Assembly (NCBI RefSeq): GCF_021044685.1
Contig: NZ_CP088014.1
Coordinates: 3,396,001-3,460,000, forward strand
Reading direction: 5' to 3'
From: Bradyrhizobium daqingense
GTDB lineage: Bacteria > Pseudomonadota > Alphaproteobacteria > Rhizobiales > Xanthobacteraceae
DNA: 64,000 nucleotides
The translations under genes were made by a program, and so were the position numbers. The first letter of the stretch is position 1, and the number at the start of each line of letters is the position of its first letter. Below are positions 43,815 to 52,054 of this stretch, piece after piece. The notes below the pieces were generated by a model. It searched no databases. It was not told where the DNA came from and worked only from the letters and a program-made list of their open reading frames with translations.

Positions 43815-44918
43815 TCAGGACGCCTTCAGCACGCCGCGCTGGATCTGATCGGCCTCGATGCTCTCGAACAGGGCCTTGAAGTTGCCCTCGCCAAAACCAT
43901 CATCGCCCTTCCGCTGGATGAACTCGAAGAAGATCGGGCCGATCACGGTCTTGGAGAAGATCTGAAGCAGGATGCGGGTCTGCCCGCCATTCACCACGCC
44001 TTCGCCGTCGATGAGGATTCCGTGCTTGCGCATGCGCTCAAGCGGCTCGGTATGGTCCTTCACGCGATCGAACGACTTGTCGTAGTAGATCGCGGGCGGG
44101 CCTGGCATGAATTCGAGCCCGCGACCGGCGATGGCGTCGGTCGCCGCATAGATGTCGTCGGTGCCGACCGCGATATGCTGGATGCCCTCGCCCTTGTACT
44201 GGCGCAGATATTCCTCGATCTGGCTCTTGTCGTCGGCGCTTTCGTTGATCGGGATTCGAATCTTGCCGCAGGGTGACGTCAATGCGCGCGAGGTCAGGCC
44301 GGTCAGCTTGCCCGATATGTCGAAATAGCGGATCTCGCGGAAATTGAACGTCTGGCTATAGAACTTGTACCAGGTGTCCATGTTGCCGCGCATGACATTG
44401 TGGGTGAGGTGATCGAGATAATAGAATCCCACGCCCTTCGGTGTCGGATCGACCTCGCCGGTCCAGTCATATTCGGCTGAATAGGGCGAGCCCTTCGCGC
44501 CATAAGTCTCGACAAGGTATAGCAGAGATCCGCCGATGCCGACGACGGCCGGCACGTCGAGTGACTTGTCGTTGCCGGTGTATTCGGTGCCACCGAGTTC
44601 GAGGACGCGCTTCAGCGCGTGCTTGGCATCGACGACGCGCCACGCCATCCCCGGCGCGCAAGGCCCGTGCTCGGCGACGAAGCGGGCGGCATGGGAATTC
44701 GGCTCCCGGTTCAGGACGTAATTGATCTTTCCCTGGCGCCAGACGGAGATGTCCTTGGTCTTGTGCCGGGCAACCTCGGTGTAGCCCATCTGCTCGAACA
44801 GCGTGGCGAGCTTCTGCGGCTCCGGATGGGCGAACTCGACGAACTCAAAGCCGTCGGTGCCGGCGGGATTGGCTGCCGAAATCGTGGCGGGTGGGGCATC
44901 GTGGGGGAAGGGGCCCAA
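43815..44918 (-). CDS. hppD: 4-hydroxyphenylpyruvate dioxygenase
   Basis: The 367-residue two-module VOC enzyme has the Fe ligands YYLDHLTHNV (His 170), GIQHIAVGTD (His 248) and IFFEFIQRKG (Glu 332), and ends with the HPPD hallmark GDDGFGEGNFKALFESIE. It converts 4-hydroxyphenylpyruvate to homogentisate in tyrosine breakdown. The start is taken as a TTG with AGGAG six bases upstream (MGPFPHD); a longer frame lacks a site. It is divergent from an Lrp/AsnC regulator and followed by a Rieske ferredoxin. No homogentisate dioxygenase (HmgA) is present nearby. Confidence 0.9.
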   Translation of the reverse strand: MGPFPHDAPPATISAANPAGTDGFEFVEFAHPEPQKLATLFEQMGYTEVARHKTKDISVWRQGKINYVLNREPNSHAARFVAEHGPCAPGMAWRVVDAKHALKRVLELGGTEYTGNDKSLDVPAVVGIGGSLLYLVETYGAKGSPYSAEYDWTGEVDPTPKGVGFYYLDHLTHNVMRGNMDTWYKFYSQTFNFREIRYFDISGKLTGLTSRALTSPCGKIRIPINESADDKSQIEEYLRQYKGEGIQHIAVGTDDIYAATDAIAGRGLEFMPGPPAIYYDKSFDRVKDHTEPLERMRKHGILIDGEGVVNGGQTRILLQIFSKTVIGPIFFEFIQRKGDDGFGEGNFKALFESIEADQIQRGVLKAS

Positions 44919-45056
44919 TGTCGCGCTCCTGGAAGGGTATCGATCCGGCAAGAAATATACTGCCGGCCCGCTGCACGATCTCCGCAAAATCTGCTCGACA
45001 AAGCTAAGTTATGCGTGAAACTTGCAGACAAGTGCATTTGTGTGCAAGGATCACGC

Positions 45057-45602
45057 ATGGACCAGTTCGACGTCAAATTGCTGCAGGCGCTGCAGTCCGA
45101 CGGCCGCTTGTCGAATTTCGAGCTGGCCGATCTTGTCGGTCTGTCGGCCTCGCAATGTTCGCGCCGCCGCGCCGCGCTCGAGAATGCCGGCACGATCGCG
45201 AGCTATCAAGCCCATCTCGATGGAGAGGCGCTTGGTCTCGGCATCGTCGTCTTCGTGCAGGTGACGCTCGCAACGCACTCGCCGGACAATTCGAGGCGCT
45301 TCCTCAAGCTGATCGAGAGCCTGGAGGAGGTGCAGGAGGCATACGCGCTGACCGGTGAGGCGGACTATCTCATCAAGGTGACGATCACCGATCTGAAGGC
45401 ACTGTCACGTCTGCTCAACGAGGTCTTCCTGCCGCACGACAGCGTTGCGCATGTGCGCTCGTCCATCGTTCTCAATCGCTTGAAGCAGACGTCCCAATTG
45501 CCGCTCGGGCATCTGATGCCTGCCGACAAGAGCAAGGCCGGCAATTCGCGGCCGCGAAGCAGCGCTCGTCCCCAGGTCAAGCGATCGATGAAGGCCAGGT
45601 GA
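45057..45602 (+). CDS. Lrp/AsnC family transcriptional regulator
   Basis: The 181-residue protein has an AsnC-type helix-turn-helix (MDQFDVKLLQALQSDGRLSN, then LADLVGLSASQCSRRRAALE) and an RAM ligand domain (VVFVQVTLATHSPDNSRRFL and VQEAYALTGEADYLIKVTIT). The C-terminal 30 residues are a basic tail. It is transcribed away from hppD and likely controls it in response to an aromatic amino acid. The spacer has repeated TGCA half-sites (TTGCAGACAAGTGCA, then TGTGTGCA). AAGGATC precedes the ATG. Confidence 0.9.
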   Translation: MDQFDVKLLQALQSDGRLSNFELADLVGLSASQCSRRRAALENAGTIASYQAHLDGEALGLGIVVFVQVTLATHSPDNSRRFLKLIESLEEVQEAYALTGEADYLIKVTITDLKALSRLLNEVFLPHDSVAHVRSSIVLNRLKQTSQLPLGHLMPADKSKAGNSRPRSSARPQVKRSMKAR

Positions 45603-45666
45603 GGGCGTGATGACGGCGTCTGTGTCAGAGCCGGTTCGGCCTGGCAAACGAGGTTTTTTCGGTGTC

Positions 45667-45683
45667 CCTTGAGCGAAACTCAA
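45667..45683 (+). repeat. LysR-type box, copy 1 (at lysR 3' end)
   Basis: CCTTGAGCGAAACTCAA contains TGA-N7-TCA, i.e. T-N11-A with TTGAG/CTCAA arms. The same sequence in inverted orientation lies at the other end of the lysR gene (46641-46665). Confidence 0.7.
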
Positions 45684-45686
45684 TGC

Positions 45687-46616
45687 TCAGTCGGGCGCGC
45701 TCTTTCGAGTGGATTTCCTGGCTGGCGCCTTCTTCGTGCTCTGCTGGTTGCAAGCTTCGCACAGCCATGTGGCGAATGCGGCGACGGCGGGGTCGTCCGC
45801 CATGCGCTGTTCGTATTCGAGCACGAAGTGACGCCGCGTCGGGCGGACGATGTGATGTGCCTTGACGAGATCGAGCTGCGCAAGATCGGTCGTGAGCAGG
45901 CTCTCGATCGCGATGACCGCGCCGAGCCCGGCGGCCGCAGCTTCGATGGCGAGGCCGAGATTTTCAAAGCTGCTGCCGGCCCGGACCGGCACCTTCGTGA
46001 GCTGCGCGTGGTCGAGCCAGCGCCGCCAATCGTCCGGCCGCGGCCTGTTGTGCAGCAGCGGAACGGATGTGAAGTCGAGCGCGCCATCCTTCAGCAGGCC
46101 GGGCGAGCAGACAGGCACGGTGGCGATCGGCAGCAGCGGCCGGGTGACGAGGCCGGCTCTCGGTTGTCCGTCCGAGACGGCAATGACGGCATCGTAGCGG
46201 CTGGCAAGAAGATCAACAGGATTGGCGCTGGTGTGCAGATCGATCTCCAGCTCGGGATGCGCGGCCATGAGCCCCGGCCAGATCGGCAGGAGAAAACGCG
46301 ACAGGAAGAATCCGTAGACGCCGACGGATAGCCGTCTGAACTGCCGCAAGTGCAGGCCTTCGGCGGCATCCGCAATGCGGTCGAGGGCCTCGCGGGTGGA
46401 ATCGGCGAAGGCCTTGCCGGCCGAGGTCAGGATCAGGCCACGTGATCCCCGCAGGAACAGCGCGGTGCCCATGCGCACTTCGAGCGCACGGACGTGCCGG
46501 CTGACGGCGCCGACCGTGACGTTCAGCTCGTCGGCGGCGCGCGTGATCGACAGATGTCGTGCGGCCGCTTCGAATGCCCGCACGGCATGCAGTGGAGGAA
46601 GTCGACGTGAAGCCAT
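45687..46616 (-). CDS. LysR family transcriptional regulator
   Basis: The 309-residue protein has the LysR helix-turn-helix at residues 9-70 (LHAVRAFEAAARHLSITRAA, then ELNVTVGAVSRHVRALEVRM) and a substrate-binding domain (LSVGVYGFFLSRFLLPIWPG). The C-terminus is Lys/Arg rich. It is transcribed away from the hydratase gene at 46731, the likely target; a T-N11-A palindrome is between them and another lies just beyond the gene's 3' end. A longer frame into the opposite strand's hydratase is an artefact. Confidence 0.9.
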   Translation of the reverse strand: MASRRLPPLHAVRAFEAAARHLSITRAADELNVTVGAVSRHVRALEVRMGTALFLRGSRGLILTSAGKAFADSTREALDRIADAAEGLHLRQFRRLSVGVYGFFLSRFLLPIWPGLMAAHPELEIDLHTSANPVDLLASRYDAVIAVSDGQPRAGLVTRPLLPIATVPVCSPGLLKDGALDFTSVPLLHNRPRPDDWRRWLDHAQLTKVPVRAGSSFENLGLAIEAAAAGLGAVIAIESLLTTDLAQLDLVKAHHIVRPTRRHFVLEYEQRMADDPAVAAFATWLCEACNQQSTKKAPARKSTRKSAPD

Positions 46617-46640
46617 GATCGTGCGCCCTGCGGGATGACC

Positions 46641-46665
46641 GCGCCTTGAGTTTCGCTCAAGGCGC
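46641..46665. promoter_or_regulatory. LysR-type operator, copy 2
   Basis: GCGCCTTGAG and CTCAAGGCGC form a perfect 10-base inverted repeat around TTTCG. On the minus strand it reads CCTTGAGCGAAACTCAAGG. It is 24 bases upstream of lysR and 66 bases before the hydratase gene. Confidence 0.7.
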
Positions 46666-46730
46666 CCGCCCAAGAAGTCGTTTGCGTGGAGGGCTGTCAA
46701 GCCATACCCGAACATCGTGAGGTGACGACA

Positions 46731-47516
46731 ATGGATCAGCCGACCCAACGTGAGCTTGCTCGCCTGCTCGCAACCCTGCGCCGCGAAGGACGCCAGCAGA
46801 GCGGCCTCGACCAGCGCCTCGTGCCGCCGGACAAGCCGACCGCCTATCGCGTCGCGCGCATGGTCGAGGAGGAACTCGGCCGGACGGTCGCGGGCTGGAA
46901 GATTGCGGCCATGAAGGAAGGGCTGCAGCGCGAGCTGCGCACGGACTCGCCGATCTACGGCCGGGTCTACGCTCCGCGCATCAAGACAGCGCCGGTGACG
47001 GTCGAACATGCGCGCCAGTGCAGTCCCATTCCGGAAGTCGAATACCAGGCGCGGCTCGGCGCCGATCTCCCGCCGCGGGAGGCGCCTTACAGCATCGCGG
47101 AGGTCGAGGAGGCCGTCGCTTCGCTGCATCCGGGCGTGGAGCTGGCCGAGTGCCGCTTCGTCCATGACGCCGCGTTTCCTCCGCTGCCCGCCATCCTTGC
47201 GGACGGAGCCGGCAGCGGGACGATTGCCTATGGGCCGCCGATCGAGAACTGGCGGGAGCGCGATATTGCCGGCCAGGAAGTCGTGCTGACCTGCAACGGG
47301 ATACTGCGGCGGAAAGGCAGCGCGGCGATCGCGCTGGATCATCCGATCGTACCCGTGACATGGCTCGCCAACGAACTCTCGCGCACCGGCATCGGCCTGA
47401 AGGCGGGACAGATGATCAGCACCGGTACGTTGACGGGAATGTTGAGACCGAAGGCCGGCGAGACGTTCGTCGCTGATTTCGGTCCTTTCGGCAGCGTGAC
47501 GGTGACATACGCGTGA
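46731..47516 (+). CDS. 2-keto-4-pentenoate hydratase family enzyme
   Basis: The 261-residue protein has the MhpD/HpaH fold: AGWKIAAMKEGLQRELRTDS, PIYGRVYAPRI, IPEVEYQARLGADLPPREAP (metal-binding E-x-E), then AFPPLPAILADGAGSG and GLKAGQMISTGTLTGMLRPK. It adds water to 2-oxo-alkenoates made by meta-cleavage pathways. Here it could be the HpaH step (2-oxohept-4-ene-1,7-dioate hydratase), separated from hpaEDG by the hppD block. Controlled by the divergent LysR. GAGGTGACG precedes the ATG. Confidence 0.8.
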   Translation: MDQPTQRELARLLATLRREGRQQSGLDQRLVPPDKPTAYRVARMVEEELGRTVAGWKIAAMKEGLQRELRTDSPIYGRVYAPRIKTAPVTVEHARQCSPIPEVEYQARLGADLPPREAPYSIAEVEEAVASLHPGVELAECRFVHDAAFPPLPAILADGAGSGTIAYGPPIENWRERDIAGQEVVLTCNGILRRKGSAAIALDHPIVPVTWLANELSRTGIGLKAGQMISTGTLTGMLRPKAGETFVADFGPFGSVTVTYA

Positions 47517-47627
47517 TCTGATCGAACGAACAATTCCAGAAAACAGTAAGTCGGACGTGCAGCGCGACGATATCGCCAGACCCGACCGAAGCACGACGTT
47601 GACGTCCGCGGCTCTCGCTTCTCAACG

Positions 47628-48242
47628 CTATGGCTTGTCGATTGCGCTCTTCAGCAGAAGCTCGAGCTCGTGGCTGACCTCCTCCAGGGGCTGGGCGCTG
47701 CGCGCAGCCCTGCACATCGCGACCGTACCTTCGACCGATGCGACGATCAGCGTGGCAAGCCGCCGTGCGCGCGCGGCGGTGAGGCCTTCCTGCTTCAGCG
47801 CATTGGACAGGATCTGCTGCCAGTCCGCAAAGATGCCCTGAGCGAGATCGAGCAGATGATGCTGGATCGCCTGTGCGCCGGCGGTTTCCTGATCGGAGGG
47901 GTCGCTGACATATTCCTCGACGGCGACTGCCAGGATCGGACATCCGGCCTGGTAGTTCGTCTGCTCCAGCGTCCTCTTCCAAAGCGTGATGAAGGCGCGC
48001 AGGCCGGCCATGGCGCCCCGTTCGCTGGTGAGATGCCGCAGCGGACCGCTGACCTGGGCGCCCGCAAAGACGATGGCATCTTCGATCAGCTGCCGTTTGC
48101 CCCCGGGGAAATGATGGCTGATCGATCCGCGCGGCGTGCCGGTGTGACGCACGACTTCCCGCACGCTCGTCGCATTCACCCCGCGGCGGCTCATCAGGTC
48201 GGCGGCCCCGGCCACCATTTTCGCTCTCGTCTCGGACGTCAT
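47628..48242 (-). CDS. TetR family transcriptional repressor
   Basis: The 204-residue protein starts MTSETRAKMVAGAADLMSRR and has the TetR helix-turn-helix GVNATSVREVVRHTGTPRGS followed by ISHHFPGGKRQLIEDAI. The C-terminal ligand domain has CPILAVAVEEYVSD. It resembles the LmrA/YxaF-type TetR proteins. It is divergent from the tautomerase-crotonase operon and two copies of a palindromic operator lie between the starts, so it very likely represses that operon and itself. Confidence 0.9.
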   Translation of the reverse strand: MTSETRAKMVAGAADLMSRRGVNATSVREVVRHTGTPRGSISHHFPGGKRQLIEDAIVFAGAQVSGPLRHLTSERGAMAGLRAFITLWKRTLEQTNYQAGCPILAVAVEEYVSDPSDQETAGAQAIQHHLLDLAQGIFADWQQILSNALKQEGLTAARARRLATLIVASVEGTVAMCRAARSAQPLEEVSHELELLLKSAIDKP

Positions 48243-48269
48243 CAGGCACCTCGTCACCCGAGGCTACAA

Positions 48270-48320
48270 TATGACAGTTGACATAGCCAGCGCCGCGTGG
48301 GTCTATGTCACGTGACATAG
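48270..48320. promoter_or_regulatory. Two TetR operators
   Basis: CTATGTCACGTGACATAG (48303-48320) is a perfect 18-bp palindrome; TATGACAGTTGACATAG (48270-48286) is the same half-sites with mismatches. Spacing centre to centre is about 33 bases (three helical turns). Confidence 0.8.
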
Positions 48321-48339
48321 TCAGCCCGGAGAGATCGAG

Positions 48340-48828
48340 ATGACTTTTATCCATGTGATGACCCCGCAGGGACGATTGAGCGGCCAGCAGCGCCGGGTGC
48401 TGGCAAAGACGCTGACGGATGCCGTGCTGGTGCCCGAGGTCGGCCGGCTCGTTCCCCAGGCGCGGCGAGGTTACCAGGTGCATTTCCTCGAGCGGCCGCT
48501 CGACATGATCGCGCATGGCGGAGAGTTGCTGTCGGATCAGCCGAGCGACGTCATGGTGGTGGATGTCGTCGTGATGGACTGCTGCTGGACCCGCGAGGAC
48601 CGGGCCACCGTCATTCGCAATGTGCTGAGGGCGCTCGCCGATGCTTGCGAGATGAAGCAGCCGTCTCCGAGCTGGTGGGTCAATTTCCGCATCATCGAGG
48701 AGGGCAATTGGGGTTCACGCGGCGGCGTGCTGTCGTTCCTCGACATTCTCCAGGAGGGCGCAGCAGCATTCCCGCCGGAGCGGGCCGCAGCCATTCGAAC
48801 CGCACTTGCCATCAAGAACGACAGGTAG
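48340..48828 (+). CDS. Tautomerase superfamily-like protein
   Basis: The 162-residue protein begins MTFIHVMTPQGRLSGQQRRV, continues with KTLTDAVLVPEVGR, and has a second half LSDQPSDVMVVDVVVMDCCW. The beta-alpha-beta arrangement with a repeated motif resembles fused tautomerase units, but the usual Pro right after the initiator Met is missing (Thr here). A classical 4-oxalocrotonate tautomerase mechanism is therefore doubtful. First gene of the TetR-controlled operon; GAGAGATCGAG precedes the start. Confidence 0.6.
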   Translation: MTFIHVMTPQGRLSGQQRRVLAKTLTDAVLVPEVGRLVPQARRGYQVHFLERPLDMIAHGGELLSDQPSDVMVVDVVVMDCCWTREDRATVIRNVLRALADACEMKQPSPSWWVNFRIIEEGNWGSRGGVLSFLDILQEGAAAFPPERAAAIRTALAIKNDR

Positions 48829-48843
48829 ACAGGAGGCGCTCGC

Positions 48844-49623
48844 ATGACCACCGAAGGCACGATCCGCACCGAGGCGCATGATCACGTCCTGAAGATCATC
48901 ATCGACAATCCCGCGAAGAAGAACTCCTTCTCGCCGTTGATGATGGATCTGCTGTCCGACGCCTTGACCGAGCTGCACGACAACAACGGCTACCGGGTCG
49001 GCGTGATCTGCGCCGAAGGCAAGGACTTCACCGCCGGCCTCGACATGCCGAAATTCTTCGGGCCGAACGCGGAGAAGCGGAACGTCAGGGAAGGCAATGT
49101 CGACGTCTTCGGCCTCACCAAGCGTTGCAAGAAGCCGATCGTGACGGCGACGCAAGGCATCGTCTACACCGTCGGCATCGAGCTGATGCTGGCCGGCGAC
49201 ATCGTGGTGGCCGCTGACGACAGCCGATTCTGCCAGATGGAGGCGAAGCGCGGCATCGCCCCCCTGGGCGGCGCGCATTTCCGCTACCTGTCCCGCGCAG
49301 GCTGGGGCAATGCCATGTACCACCTCTTCCTTTGCGACGAGTTCACCGCGCCGCGCGCCCGTGAGATCGGCCTCGTCCAGGAGGTCGTGCCGGCAGGGCA
49401 GCAGGTCGCCCGCGCCATGGAGATCGCGGCGATCATCGCCCGCAACGCACCGCTCGGCATTCAGGTGACCAAAGAGGCGGCCGCGACCTACACCGAGCAG
49501 GGCGAGGCGGCCGCGATCGCCTGCATCCCGGCGATCCGAGACCGCGTGCTCAAGAGCGCCGACGCGCGCGAGGGAATCCAGTCCTTCATCGAACGGCGGC
49601 CTGCAGTGTTCCAGGGGCGGTGA
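48844..49623 (+). CDS. Enoyl-CoA hydratase/isomerase (crotonase) family
   Basis: The 259-residue protein has the crotonase core: IDNPAKKNSFSPLMMDLL, GKDFTAGLDMPKF (oxyanion hole), VYTVGIELMLAGDIVVAADD, and QMEAKRGIAPLGGAHF with the first catalytic Glu. At the second Glu position it has no acid (GNAMYHLFLCDEFTAPRARE), so ordinary hydration is uncertain; isomerase or other crotonase chemistry is possible. It starts 15 bases after the tautomerase-like gene and is co-transcribed with it. AGGAGG precedes the ATG. Confidence 0.85.
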   Translation: MTTEGTIRTEAHDHVLKIIIDNPAKKNSFSPLMMDLLSDALTELHDNNGYRVGVICAEGKDFTAGLDMPKFFGPNAEKRNVREGNVDVFGLTKRCKKPIVTATQGIVYTVGIELMLAGDIVVAADDSRFCQMEAKRGIAPLGGAHFRYLSRAGWGNAMYHLFLCDEFTAPRAREIGLVQEVVPAGQQVARAMEIAAIIARNAPLGIQVTKEAAATYTEQGEAAAIACIPAIRDRVLKSADAREGIQSFIERRPAVFQGR

Positions 49624-49671
49624 GCCAAGTCCGTGGCGAGCGGCCCGTCGCGATCTCAGGGGCCGCGCCGC

Positions 49672-50559
49672 CTATCCCTCGTACTGGTCCGGACCCATCG
49701 CCCACGATGCGTCATCGTGACCGAACGCATAGTTCCGGTTGTTGATCGCGGGATTGCGGTTGACCATCGGCCGCATGAACATCGGGTGGGTGGCGCTGCG
49801 CACCTCGTGCTCGACGGTGAAGAGGTGCCCGCCGCCGTCGAGCTCGACGATGTCGCGGAACCGGTACTGGTATTGATTGTCCTCGCGGGAGATCAGGTCG
49901 CGCGCGAGGAGCTTGCGGTAGGGGCCGGAGAAATCCGTGATGTACATCTGCACGTGGTGACCGTCATAGTCGCCCGGCGGCCGGTCGGTCTCGCGAAACA
50001 GCAGGTGCTGGTCGCGGCCCGTCTTCACTGCGGCAACCCTGCCGTCGCCGTCCAGCAAACGCGCGGGCATGCCCATGATTTCCGGATAGAACGCGCAGAT
50101 GCCGGCGGCCGAACCCACCGGCACGTCGAACTCGACATAGGGAATGCCGAGCGCGATGCGCCCGAAGCGCGCGGCGTCCGGCTCGTAGCAGCGCAGGCGG
50201 TTGCCCCACGGGCAGGTCGCCTCGACATGATCGTTATGGGCGGTGAATGCGAAGGCCGTGCCTTCGAGCTTCTTCGCGACCGATGCGAGCCGCGCCAGCA
50301 GCGCCTCGCGCCCAGCGATGACGAGCCCGATATGGCCGCGCAGCACTTGCGGCTTGCCGCTCGGCAGATGGAACTGGCTCCGTCCGGCGTTGATCCACAT
50401 GTTGGTGTCGGAGACCATCAGATAGGGATCGCGGGTGAGCCCGAGCCCGGCGACGTAGAACAGCGTGGCGAGGCGCTGGTCCGGGACCTGGACGTTGACG
50501 TGCTCGAAATGGATCGCGTTGCCGAGATCTTCTGCGGATCGATCGAATTGTTGCGGCAT
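49672..50559 (-). CDS. VOC superfamily protein
   Basis: The 295-residue protein has two VOC modules: IHFEHVNVQVPDQRLATLFY in the first (His of a metal site) and PYVEFDVPVGSAAGICAFYP in the second, with RETDRPPGDYDGHHVQMYIT. It could be a dioxygenase, glyalase-type lyase or isomerase. It is on the strand opposite to its neighbours. ATG at 50559 is chosen because the family domain starts there; no Shine-Dalgarno was seen. Confidence 0.7.
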   Translation of the reverse strand: MPQQFDRSAEDLGNAIHFEHVNVQVPDQRLATLFYVAGLGLTRDPYLMVSDTNMWINAGRSQFHLPSGKPQVLRGHIGLVIAGREALLARLASVAKKLEGTAFAFTAHNDHVEATCPWGNRLRCYEPDAARFGRIALGIPYVEFDVPVGSAAGICAFYPEIMGMPARLLDGDGRVAAVKTGRDQHLLFRETDRPPGDYDGHHVQMYITDFSGPYRKLLARDLISREDNQYQYRFRDIVELDGGGHLFTVEHEVRSATHPMFMRPMVNRNPAINNRNYAFGHDDASWAMGPDQYEG

Positions 50560-50723
50560 GGCTGCGGGCTTCTCGCTGGGGGCCGATAGGACGCACATTA
50601 GAGCAGAATTTCCGCCCGCCGAAACTATTCACGTCCTGCGCGCAGGGCATCATGTCCATTGCCGCCTTGCTGCGGCGGGCGGTCCCTGTAATCTTGACCA
50701 AAACACAAGGGGGAAATGGATCG

Positions 50724-51911
50724 ATGGGAGGAGTTCTGGAAGGCGTCCGCGTTCTCGATTTCGGCCGCTACATCGCGGGTCCCTATTGCGCGACCTTGCT
50801 GGCCGAATTCGGTGCCGAAATCATCCGCGTCGAGAAGCGCGACGGCAGCGAGGACCGCTTCGTGGCGCCGGTCGGCGAGAACGGCGAGGGCGCGCTGTTC
50901 CTCCAGGTCAATCGCAACAAGAAATCCATCACGCTCGATCCGATGAAGACGGAGGGGCAGGAGGTGATGCGCCGCCTGGTGGCGACCGCGGACGTGGTCG
51001 TCGCCAATCTGCCGCCGCAGACCCTGCGCGCGATGAAACTCGATTACGACTCGCTGAAGGCGATCAAGCCCGACATCATCCTGACCACGGCGACCGCGTT
51101 CGGCGGCCCGGGGCCCTGGTCCGACCGCGTCGGCTTCGACGGCGTCGGGCAGGTGATGTCGGGTGCGGTCTACATGACGGGCGCGGGCGATCCGCCGTAC
51201 CGGGCCGCGGTGAACTGGGTCGATTTCGGCACGGCGCTGCATTGCGCGTTCGGAACGCTGGCTGCGCTGATCGAGCGTGGCAAATCCGGGCGCGGGCAGA
51301 TCGTCGAGGGCGCGCTGCTCGCAACCGCTCTGTCCTTCACCAATGCCACGCTGATCGAGCAGGCGGTCATCGACGTCAACCGCGTGCCCACGGGCAATCT
51401 CGGCCAGACCTCGGCCCCGGCCGACATCTACCGCACCAAGGACGGCTGGGTGCTGTGCCAGGTCACCGGGAATCCACTGTTCAAGCGCTGGGCGCGGCTG
51501 ATGGGCGAGGAGGAGTTTTGGTTCAACGACCCGCGCTTTGCCGACGACATCAGCCGCGGCAACAACGGCCCCGTCATCAGCGAGCGGATGGCGCGCTGGT
51601 GTGCCGAGCGCACCACGCAGGAGGCGGTGGACACGCTGGGCCAGGCGATGATCCCGACCGGACCCGTCCTCAGCCCGCAACAGGCGCTGGACCATCCGCA
51701 CATCCGCGCCGCCGGCTTCATGCAGGAGGTTGACTATCCCGGCCTGCCCAAGCCCGCGCCGGTCGCGCGCGCCGCTGTCCGCCTGTCGGAAACGCCGGGC
51801 GGGATCGCAGCACGTCCGCCGACGCTCGGCGAGCACACCGATCGCGTCCTCACCGAGCTCGGCTATGACGAGGCTGCGATCGCCGCGCTTCGGCGAGGCG
51901 GGGTGATCTAG
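50724..51911 (+). CDS. Class III CoA-transferase (CaiB/BaiF type)
   Basis: The 395-residue protein has LEGVRVLDFGRYIAGPYCAT, EFGAEIIRVEKRDGSEDRF, FLQVNRNKKSITLDPMKTEG and the VNWVDFGTALHCAFGTLAAL segment holding the catalytic Asp. The C-terminal part has VPTGNLGQTSAPADIYRTKD and TGPVLSPQQALDHPHIRAAG. It moves CoA from an acyl-CoA to an organic acid. With the nearby crotonase it suggests a CoA-dependent step in degradation of an aromatic or branched acid. GGGGGAAA lies before the ATG. Confidence 0.9.
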   Translation: MGGVLEGVRVLDFGRYIAGPYCATLLAEFGAEIIRVEKRDGSEDRFVAPVGENGEGALFLQVNRNKKSITLDPMKTEGQEVMRRLVATADVVVANLPPQTLRAMKLDYDSLKAIKPDIILTTATAFGGPGPWSDRVGFDGVGQVMSGAVYMTGAGDPPYRAAVNWVDFGTALHCAFGTLAALIERGKSGRGQIVEGALLATALSFTNATLIEQAVIDVNRVPTGNLGQTSAPADIYRTKDGWVLCQVTGNPLFKRWARLMGEEEFWFNDPRFADDISRGNNGPVISERMARWCAERTTQEAVDTLGQAMIPTGPVLSPQQALDHPHIRAAGFMQEVDYPGLPKPAPVARAAVRLSETPGGIAARPPTLGEHTDRVLTELGYDEAAIAALRRGGVI

Positions 51912-51957
51912 CGCCGGCCGCGCGGGGACGGGGGGCCAGAAGCGGCAACGGCGCATC

Positions 51958-51985
51958 TTGACAGCGCAACGGGCGTGAATATTTT
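51958..51985 (+). promoter_or_regulatory. Housekeeping-type promoter
   Basis: TTGACA, 16 bases, TATTTT, followed by a small inverted repeat (CGGAAGA/TCTTCCG near 51990-52008). It lies about 70 bases before the small gene pair at 52055. Confidence 0.5.
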
Positions 51986-52054
51986 TCCGCCCGGAAGATC
52001 GCTCTTCCGATACCGCGAAATCAAAAGGACCGTGAAAGACCGTCAGGAGTGACG

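Noticed and set aside
45687..47594. 635-codon minus-strand frame extending the LysR gene over the hydratase gene
   Set aside because: The first 326 codons are antisense to the well-conserved hydratase; LysR proteins begin at MASRRLPPLH.
50625..51956. 443-codon minus-strand frame opposite the CoA-transferase
   Set aside because: Antisense shadow; the plus-strand protein has full CaiB/BaiF motifs.
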